A program made the position numbers and the translations under genes. Below are positions 36,466-42,015 of a stretch of 42,015 nt of DNA, one piece after another. Each line of letters opens with the position of its first letter. Positions within the stretch are counted from its first letter, which is position 1. The notes beneath the pieces were generated by a model. The model was given only the letters and a program-made list of their open reading frames with translations, was not told where the DNA came from and ran no database searches. The stretch comes from an uncultured Clostridia bacterium (GTDB lineage: Bacteria; Bacillota; Clostridia; TANB77; CAG-508). The DNA lies in NCBI GenBank assembly GCA_944392455.1, contig CALXWP010000006.1:67133-109147 (forward strand). Direction: 5' to 3'.

Positions 36466-36472
36466 TGTCGAA
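36466..36472 (+). promoter_or_regulatory. Spo0A-box-like TGTCGAA between the agrA and car-leader promoters
   Basis: TTGTCGAAA lies 30 bp upstream of the agrA -35 and about 50 bp upstream of the car-leader -35, so it could act on either divergent unit. Confidence 0.35.
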
Positions 36473-36523
36473 ATAAATTATAATATGTTTTAGAAAAAAT
36501 ATGTAGAAAAAATAAAAAAATAG

Positions 36524-36552
36524 TTGCATTTTATATAATGGTTTTATATAAT
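36524..36552 (+). promoter_or_regulatory. Promoter of the carAB leader transcript
   Basis: TTGCAT (36524-36529) and TATAAT (36547-36552), 17 bp apart, 28 bp before a 29-codon ORF. Confidence 0.7.
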
Positions 36553-36579
36553 TACTAAAATATAAAAAGGAGATAGGAA

Positions 36580-36669
36580 ATGAATAACTATAAAAAAAGC
36601 AATAACTACATAACTATAAAAATGGCTTTTTTTATAGTTGTTTTATTTTCTATTGTATTTGTTTTTTAA
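36580..36669 (+). CDS. 29-residue hydrophobic leader ORF upstream of carA
   Basis: ATG 36580 follows AAGGAG (36568-36573). The product has a polar N-terminus (MNNYKKSNNYITIKM) and a hydrophobic C-terminal half (AFFIVVLFSIVFVF), long enough for one membrane helix. Its stop overlaps the intrinsic terminator at 36668. It may be a leader peptide coupled to attenuation of carAB, a small membrane protein, or a type I toxin-like peptide. Codon content shows no run of Arg or another obvious regulatory residue. No family recognised. Confidence 0.5.
   Translation: MNNYKKSNNYITIKMAFFIVVLFSIVFVF
36586..36640 (+). promoter_or_regulatory. Two mutually exclusive hairpins inside the leader ORF
   Basis: AACTATAAAAAAAGC (36586-36600) pairs perfectly with GCTTTTTTTATAGTT (36625-36639). 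A second copy AACTATAAAAA (36612-36622) can pair with the same right arm (36629-36639) around a 6-nt loop. The two structures exclude each other, which is the logic of a regulatory switch. Ribosome position would decide which forms. Confidence 0.5.
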
Positions 36670-36697
36670 TAAGGATTAGTGTTCCTTATTTTTTTTT
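36668..36697 (+). terminator. Intrinsic terminator between the leader ORF and carA
   Basis: AATAAGGA (36668-36675) pairs with TCCTTATT (36683-36690), loop 7 nt, then T to 36697. With no second promoter visible in the 29 bp before carA, carAB transcription must read through it, so it may be an attenuator. Confidence 0.75.
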
Positions 36698-36726
36698 GGC
36701 AATTTTATAAAGAAAGGAAGTTATAT

Positions 36727-37809
36727 ATGAAAAAGTTAAACAAGAAAATAGTGCTAGAAGATGGAGAAGAATACTATGGATATAAGTTTGGTGCAGATAA
36801 AGAAGTTATATGCGAAATAGTGTTTAATACATCAATGGTTGGATATCAAGAGATAGTTTCAGATCCATCATATACGTATCAAATGGTTGTAATGACATAT
36901 CCTTTGATCGGAAATTATGGGATAACTGATGAGGATTATGAAACGAAACAACCTAGTATAGGTTGCTTAGTAGTAAGGGAATATAATAACAAACCAAGTA
37001 ATTTTAGATATACTAAGATTTTATCAGAATACTTAGAAGAAAATGATGTGCCAGGAATATATGGAATAGATACAAGAAAACTGACTAGAAGTATTAGAGA
37101 AAAAGGAAGTAGAAAAGCAATAATAACTGATATAAATACTACTAAGGAAGAAGCTTTAGAAAAACTAAAAAATTATGAAATTCCAAAAGATGCAGTATCG
37201 AAAGTAAGTTGCAAAAAAAGATGGTATTCGAGAACTGCAAATTATAAATATAATGTTGTAGCAGTCGATTGTGGTATGAAATTAAATATTGTAAGGAACT
37301 TAAATAAAAGAGGGTGTAATGTGACAATAGTACCATATAATATGTCTGCAGAAGATATTATTAATTTAAAACCAGATGGGATATTTTTATCAAATGGACC
37401 AGGAGATCCGGAAGATGTAACTGAAGTAATAGAGTTAGTAAAGAAATTAAAGGGAAAATACCCTATATTTGGAATTTGCTTAGGACATCAGTTAATTAGT
37501 TTAGCATATGGAGCTAAAACATATAAACTTAAATTTGGGCATAGAGGAGGTAATCATCCAGTAATTAATCTAGAAATAGATAAAATAGAAATAACAAGCC
37601 AAAATCACAGTTATGCAGTAGATGAAGAATCACTTAAGAAAACAAAACTTGTTCCTACTCATAAAAATGTACTAGACAATACAATAGAAGGTGTAGAATG
37701 TAAAGCTGATAAAGTATTTAGTGTTCAATATCATCCAGAAAGTGCACCTGGACCACAAGATAGTGGATATTTATTTGATAAGTTTATAGAAATGATGAAA
37801 GGAGAATAG
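36727..37809 (+). CDS. carA: Carbamoyl-phosphate synthase small subunit (glutaminase)
   Basis: The 360-residue subunit releases ammonia from glutamine for carbamoyl phosphate synthesis. An N-terminal CPSase domain (FNTSMVGYQEIVSDPSY, GNYGI) is followed by a class I amidotransferase domain. The nucleophile Cys 251 is in GICLGHQL, and His 336/Glu 338 are in QYHPESAPGP. I start at ATG 36727 behind AAAGGAAG, dropping a 16-residue upstream extension that overlaps the terminator. carB starts two bases after the stop. Confidence 0.96.
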   Translation: MKKLNKKIVLEDGEEYYGYKFGADKEVICEIVFNTSMVGYQEIVSDPSYTYQMVVMTYPLIGNYGITDEDYETKQPSIGCLVVREYNNKPSNFRYTKILSEYLEENDVPGIYGIDTRKLTRSIREKGSRKAIITDINTTKEEALEKLKNYEIPKDAVSKVSCKKRWYSRTANYKYNVVAVDCGMKLNIVRNLNKRGCNVTIVPYNMSAEDIINLKPDGIFLSNGPGDPEDVTEVIELVKKLKGKYPIFGICLGHQLISLAYGAKTYKLKFGHRGGNHPVINLEIDKIEITSQNHSYAVDEESLKKTKLVPTHKNVLDNTIEGVECKADKVFSVQYHPESAPGPQDSGYLFDKFIEMMKGE

Positions 37810-37811
37810 AA

Positions 37812-40800
37812 ATGCCAAAAAGAGAAGATATAAAAACAGTACTTGTAATAGGATCAGGACCTATAGTAATAGGACAAGCAGCAGAATTTGATTATGCAGG
37901 GACACAAGCCTGTTTAGCATTAAAAGAAGAAGGATATAAAGTAATTTTAGTAAATTCAAATCCAGCAACTATAATGACAGATACTGTTATAGCAGATAAA
38001 GTATATATGGAACCACTAACATTAGAATATGTTGCTAAAATTATCAGATATGAAAGACCAGATGCAATACTACCTGGTATAGGTGGACAAACAGGACTTA
38101 ATATTGCAATGCAGTTATATAGAAAAGGGGTACTAGATGAATGTAATGTAGAACTTTTAGGAACAGATATAGAAGCAATAGAAAAAGCAGAAGATAGAGA
38201 AAAATTTAAAGAATTATGCGAAGAATTAGGAGAGCCTGTATTACAGTCAATTATAGTTAACTCAGAAGAAGAAGGAAAAGAAGCAGCTTTAAAAATAGGT
38301 TATCCTGTTGTATTAAGGCCAGCATTTACATTAGGCGGAACTGGTGGAGGATTTGCAGATACAGAAGAAGAATTTGAAGTATTAATTAAACATGCACTTC
38401 AGTTATCACCAGTACATCAAGTTTTAGTGGAAAAGAGTATCAAAGGATATAAAGAAATTGAATATGAAGTAATGAGAGATGCGAATGATACAGCAATAAC
38501 AGTATGTAATATGGAAAATTTAGATCCTGTTGGAATACATACAGGTGATTCTATTGTTGTAGCACCAAGTCAAACACTAACTAATAAAGAATATCAGTTA
38601 TTAAGAGATAGTAGCTTAAAGATTATAAGAGCCCTAAAGATACAAGGAGGATGTAATGTACAATTTGCATTAGACCCACATTCATTTAAGTATTATGTTA
38701 TAGAAGTAAATCCAAGAGTATCTCGTTCATCAGCTTTAGCATCAAAAGCAAGTGGTTATCCAATAGCTAGAGTATCAGCAAAAATAGCAGTCGGAATGAG
38801 ATTAGATGAGATTAAACTAGCAAATACACCAGCGAGTTTTGAACCTGCACTAGATTATATTGTATGTAAAATTCCTAGATTCCCATTTGATAAATTCACT
38901 CATGCATCAAATAAATTAAGTACTCAAATGAAGGCAACAGGGGAAGTAATGAGTGTTGGAAGAACATTTGAAGAAAGTTTATTAAAAGCAATTAGATCAT
39001 TAGAAATAGGAACATATCACATTGAACTTGATAAATTTAAAGATATAGAAACTGAAGAATTAATGGAATATATAAAAGAAGGAAGAGATGACAGAATCTT
39101 TGGAATTGCTGAATTAATCAGAAGGAATACTGATTTAGGGTTAATATATAATATAACTAAAATAGATATGTTTTTCTTAGAAGGAATAAGAAATATAGTA
39201 AAAAAAGAAAGAGAACTTGCAGAAAACATTGGAAATATAGAAATATTAAAATATGTTAAGAAAAATGGTTTTAGTGACAAATATATAGCTAAAGTTTGGG
39301 GAATGGAAGAAAAAGATATATATGAATTAAGACAAAAAAATAATATTAAACCAGTATATAAAATGATTGATACATGCAGTAGTGAATTTAAAAGTTATGT
39401 TCCATATTTTTATTCAACATATGAAGAAGAAAATGAATCTATAGTTAGTGATAAAAAGAAAATTATTGTTTTAGGTGCAGGGCCTATTAGAATAGGACAA
39501 GGTGTTGAATTTGATTATTCAACAGTACATTGTGTAAAAACATTAAAAGAAGCAGGATATGAAGCTATAATAATTAATAATAATCCTGAGACAGTATCTA
39601 CTGATTATACAACTAGTGATAAACTATATTTTGAACCTTTAACTGTAGAAGATGTAATGAATATAATTAATTTAGAAAAGCCTTTAGGAGTTATTGCATC
39701 ACTTGGTGGACAAACAGCAATAAATTTAGCAGAAGGTTTAACAGAATATGGGATAAAACTAATTGGATCAGATATAAAAGCAATAGAAAAAGCAGAAAAT
39801 AGAGATTTGTTTGAAAATGTTATGGAAGAACTAAATCTAATAAAACCAAGAGGTGAAGCTGTTACTAATATAAAAGATGGAATAAGAGTAGCAGATGAGA
39901 TAGGATATCCTGTCTTAGTAAGACCAAGTTATGTTTTAGGTGGAAGAGCAATGCAAATTGTATCAAATAAAAAAGCATTAGAAAAATATTTAAAAACGGC
40001 AGTTGAGATAAATAAAAAGCAGCCCGTATTAGTAGACAAATATATAATAGGAAAAGAATTAGAAGTAGATGCAGTTTGTGATGGGAAAGATGTATTTATA
40101 CCAGGAATAATGGAGCTTGTAGAAAAAACAGGAATTCATTCTGGAGATAGCATCAGTATATATCCAACATTTAGTGTAAGTGATAAAGTAAAAAAAGAAA
40201 TAATAGATTATACTGTTAAATTAGGTTTAGGATTAGGAATGATAGGATTATATAATATTCAATTTATAGTTGATAAAGAAGAAAAATTATATGTGATTGA
40301 AGTTAATCCTAGGTCATCTAGATCAGTTCCATTTATATCTAAATCAACAGGATATTCTCTTGCTGATATAGGAACATTAGTAATGCTTGGAAAAAGTTTA
40401 AAAGAACAAGGTATAACTGAAGTATATCCAAAAGAAAAAGAAAGATGGTATGTAAAAGCTCCAGCATTTTCATTCTCTAAATTATTAGGGTTAGATGCTT
40501 GTTTATCACCTGAAATGAAATCTACAGGTGAAGCAATAGGATATGATAAAGAACTTACAAGAGCATTATATAAAGCACTTCAATCATCAGGTGTTAAGCT
40601 TGCAAATTATGGAACTGTATTTGTAACAGTAGCAGATCAGGATAAAGAAGAAGTAGTTCCTTTAATTAGAAGATTTTATAACTTAGGATTTAATATAGAA
40701 GCTACCAAAGGAACAGCAGAAGTCTTAAAATCAAAAGGAATAAGAACTAGAATAAAGAAAAAAATTAGTGAAGGTAGCAATGAGATTTTAGATGCTATTA

Positions 40801-40994
40801 GAAAAGGTTATATTAAATATGTAATAAATACAAGAAATATAGATGATGTTGACGAAGAAACTGATGGAAGTATTATTAGAAGATGTGCTTCTGAAAATAA
40901 TATTACAATGTTTACTTCATTAGATACGGTAGGGGCTTTATTAGATGTTATAGAAGACATGACATTTAGAGTATCAACGATAGATGCAGAATGA
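37812..40994 (+). CDS. carB: Carbamoyl-phosphate synthase large subunit
   Basis: The 1060-residue subunit makes carbamoyl phosphate for pyrimidine and arginine synthesis. Two homologous ATP-grasp halves are visible: VIGSGPIVIGQAAEFDYAG with VNPRVSRSSALASKA, then VLGAGPIRIGQGVEFDYS (from about residue 552) with VNPRSSRSVPFISK. The C-terminal MGS-like domain (about 930-1060) is the allosteric site for nucleotides. Length is typical. No pyrimidine or arginine genes are adjacent, so the pathway it mainly serves is unclear. Confidence 0.97.
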   Translation: MPKREDIKTVLVIGSGPIVIGQAAEFDYAGTQACLALKEEGYKVILVNSNPATIMTDTVIADKVYMEPLTLEYVAKIIRYERPDAILPGIGGQTGLNIAMQLYRKGVLDECNVELLGTDIEAIEKAEDREKFKELCEELGEPVLQSIIVNSEEEGKEAALKIGYPVVLRPAFTLGGTGGGFADTEEEFEVLIKHALQLSPVHQVLVEKSIKGYKEIEYEVMRDANDTAITVCNMENLDPVGIHTGDSIVVAPSQTLTNKEYQLLRDSSLKIIRALKIQGGCNVQFALDPHSFKYYVIEVNPRVSRSSALASKASGYPIARVSAKIAVGMRLDEIKLANTPASFEPALDYIVCKIPRFPFDKFTHASNKLSTQMKATGEVMSVGRTFEESLLKAIRSLEIGTYHIELDKFKDIETEELMEYIKEGRDDRIFGIAELIRRNTDLGLIYNITKIDMFFLEGIRNIVKKERELAENIGNIEILKYVKKNGFSDKYIAKVWGMEEKDIYELRQKNNIKPVYKMIDTCSSEFKSYVPYFYSTYEEENESIVSDKKKIIVLGAGPIRIGQGVEFDYSTVHCVKTLKEAGYEAIIINNNPETVSTDYTTSDKLYFEPLTVEDVMNIINLEKPLGVIASLGGQTAINLAEGLTEYGIKLIGSDIKAIEKAENRDLFENVMEELNLIKPRGEAVTNIKDGIRVADEIGYPVLVRPSYVLGGRAMQIVSNKKALEKYLKTAVEINKKQPVLVDKYIIGKELEVDAVCDGKDVFIPGIMELVEKTGIHSGDSISIYPTFSVSDKVKKEIIDYTVKLGLGLGMIGLYNIQFIVDKEEKLYVIEVNPRSSRSVPFISKSTGYSLADIGTLVMLGKSLKEQGITEVYPKEKERWYVKAPAFSFSKLLGLDACLSPEMKSTGEAIGYDKELTRALYKALQSSGVKLANYGTVFVTVADQDKEEVVPLIRRFYNLGFNIEATKGTAEVLKSKGIRTRIKKKISEGSNEILDAIRKGYIKYVINTRNIDDVDEETDGSIIRRCASENNITMFTSLDTVGALLDVIEDMTFRVSTIDAE

Positions 40995-41018
40995 TTAATT
41001 AAATAAAATAAGAAAAAT

Positions 41019-41075
41019 GGCTAGGAAATAAATATATTTTATAAATATATCTATTTCTTAGTCTATTATTTTATA
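41019..41075 (+). terminator. Probable terminator of carAB
   Basis: GGCTAGGAAATA (41019-41030) pairs with TATTTCTTAGTC (41052-41063), two G-U pairs, with further A/T pairing in the loop and a T-rich tail. Confidence 0.6.
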
Positions 41076-41131
41076 TACTTTTATGCTATTATTTAGCTAA
41101 AGTTTTTTGTAGTTATAGAGAGGATTTGAAA

Positions 41132-41187
41132 ATGAAAAAATTTTAGTAGTAGAAGATGATGAATCTATACATAATTTAATAAAATAA
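41132..41187 (+). pseudogene. 5' remnant of a response-regulator gene
   Basis: ATG 41132 follows AGAGGA. One missing A in the A run shifts the frame. With it restored the peptide is MKKILVVEDDESIHNLIK, the first strand and acidic pair of an OmpR-type receiver domain, then TAA at 41185-41187. Everything downstream of the first helix is absent. It is the frameshifted start of a lost two-component regulator. Confidence 0.6.
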
Positions 41188-41265
41188 TTATAGTGAATTT
41201 ATAAAGAATAAATTTAGTTAATTAGAATAAAATTAAAGTAGTAAAAGCTTGAGGAGGATTTTTAT

Positions 41266-41775
41266 ATGAATAAAAGAAAAATAGAAAAGCTTACTACTTT
41301 TTTTATGCTTTCATTAATATTTATATTTTCTTTTTCTATTATAAGTATGAATGAATATCAAATGAAAAGCTTAAATAATTCAAATACTTTAGGAGAAACT
41401 TTACAAACTAGCTCTACTAGTAGTTTAAGTAATAAAAAAATCGAATGGGGAATAAAAAGAGGGAAAGACCATGCACAACCAGATTTAGGAAGTGAAAACA
41501 AGAGAATTATTGAAGAATATAATGGAATATGTATGGGAAATAGTAATAAACCATATGTATATTTAACTTTTGATTGTGGTTATGAAGCAGGATATACAGA
41601 AAAAATATTGGAAGTGCTAAAACAAAATGATGTTAAAGCTACATTTTTTATAACAGGACATTATTTAAATTCACAGCCTGAATTAGTTAAAAAAATGATT
41701 GATGAAGGACATATAATAGGAAATCATACAGCTATTTTCTTAATGTCCGGAAATGATATAAAAGTAAAATGCTAG
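41266..41775 (+). pseudogene. Truncated polysaccharide deacetylase (PdaA-like)
   Basis: PdaA-type enzymes deacetylate N-acetylmuramic acid on the way to spore-cortex muramic lactam. The 169-residue product has an N-terminal membrane or signal helix (about 12-28), the PdaA-typical KIEWGIKRGKDHAQP, then the NodB catalytic core: YLTFDCGYEAGYTEKIL with catalytic Asp, KATFFITGHYL, and MIDEGHIIGNHT. After that motif (about 41730) the family sequence stops and an unrelated AIFLMSGNDIKVKC and a stop follow. About 100 C-terminal residues of the NodB fold are lost, so it should be inactive. The break lies next to iterons that look like a mobile-element end. Confidence 0.8.
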
Positions 41776-41819
41776 AGGAATAGCCTGTTTAGAGCAATAT
41801 TAATAATGATATTAAAAAT

Positions 41820-41866
41820 TGGCACTATAAGTGGCACTTTAATGACACTTTAAATGGCACTTTAAA
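41820..41866 (+). repeat. Four tandem iterons TGGCACTWTAA
   Basis: Copies start at 41820, 41832, 41843 and 41855 (TGGCACTATAA, TGGCACTTTAA, TGACACTTTAA, TGGCACTTTAA), a period of 11-12 bp. The last copy overlaps an 11-bp inverted repeat (41859-41869 with 41883-41893). Such terminal repeats occur in transposase-bound ends such as the IS21 family. The remaining 41776-42015 is A/T-rich with no gene I can support. Confidence 0.6.
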
Positions 41867-42015
41867 ATTCCAATAAAATAAAAATTTTAAAGTAATACAA
41901 AAATATAGTAAATTAAAAAAAAATATGCTATACTAGTAATAGTATATAAGAAAAACTTGATTTTAATAAAATAGAGGACAAGCATTTTAAATAAATTTGA
42001 TTAATTAATAATAAA

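Overview
The window is low-G+C DNA (by eye around 30% or less) with strong GGAGG-type ribosome binding sites, frequent TTG starts and short intergenic gaps. It suggests an anaerobic member of the Clostridia (Firmicutes). Supporting genes are pyruvate formate-lyase with its activase, rubrerythrin, a FeoA/FeoB iron system, a YyaC-like and a SpoIVFA/SpoIVFB-like sporulation gene set, an agr-type peptide quorum-sensing locus, and an HrcA-controlled chaperone operon. I cannot name the species. Many ORFs have in-frame upstream codons that mimic starts. Where a Shine-Dalgarno (SD) site lies inside such an extension I give the downstream start.

Layout, left part. Positions 1-276 hold the 3' end of an FxLYD-like protein, followed by an mreB-family gene, a small unknown reverse gene, and tetR plus a long-chain acyl-CoA synthetase. 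A helical protein of unknown function follows on its own promoter. The stretch 5.4-6.5 kb holds gene debris, a DUF378 membrane protein, a 40-codon ORF and two tRNA genes (Tyr, and a CAT-anticodon tRNA). An unknown reverse gene precedes the hrcA-grpE-dnaK-dnaJ operon (7.8-12.6 kb), whose promoter carries two CIRCE-type operators with altered inner bases.

Middle part. A Cys-rich small membrane protein and a HAD hydrolase remnant precede pflA/pflB (reverse), an Xre regulator, a short biotin ligase and rubrerythrin. feoB is broken by a one-base frameshift. Next comes a reverse cluster (feoA, threonylcarbamoyl-AMP synthase, an unknown protein, a MazG-like pyrophosphohydrolase). A forward run follows with homoserine dehydrogenase, an AlkD-like protein, a DUF4116 repeat protein, a small V-ATPase-F-like protein, YyaC, a tail-anchored unknown, the SpoIVFA/SpoIVFB-like pair, uvrC, a small membrane protein, an rRNA methyltransferase and a frameshifted RluA-type pseudouridine synthase.

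Right part. The agr locus has agrB and a 40-codon agrD on the + strand, convergent with agrC/agrA on the - strand. Upstream of agrB are two 9-bp direct repeats separated by 12 bp that fit the LytTR consensus I recall, the expected AgrA operator. carA-carB follow a leader that holds a 29-codon hydrophobic ORF, two mutually exclusive hairpins and an intrinsic terminator. The window ends in a response-regulator remnant and a pdaA-like deacetylase gene cut short next to four short iterons, which looks like the edge of a mobile element.

How parts connect: if the organism sporulates, three exact TGTCGAA motifs (Spo0A-box-like) in the pflB and agrA/car regulatory regions could tie fermentation and quorum sensing to Spo0A. 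That is inference. I saw no CRISPR array, no prophage structural genes and no rRNA.
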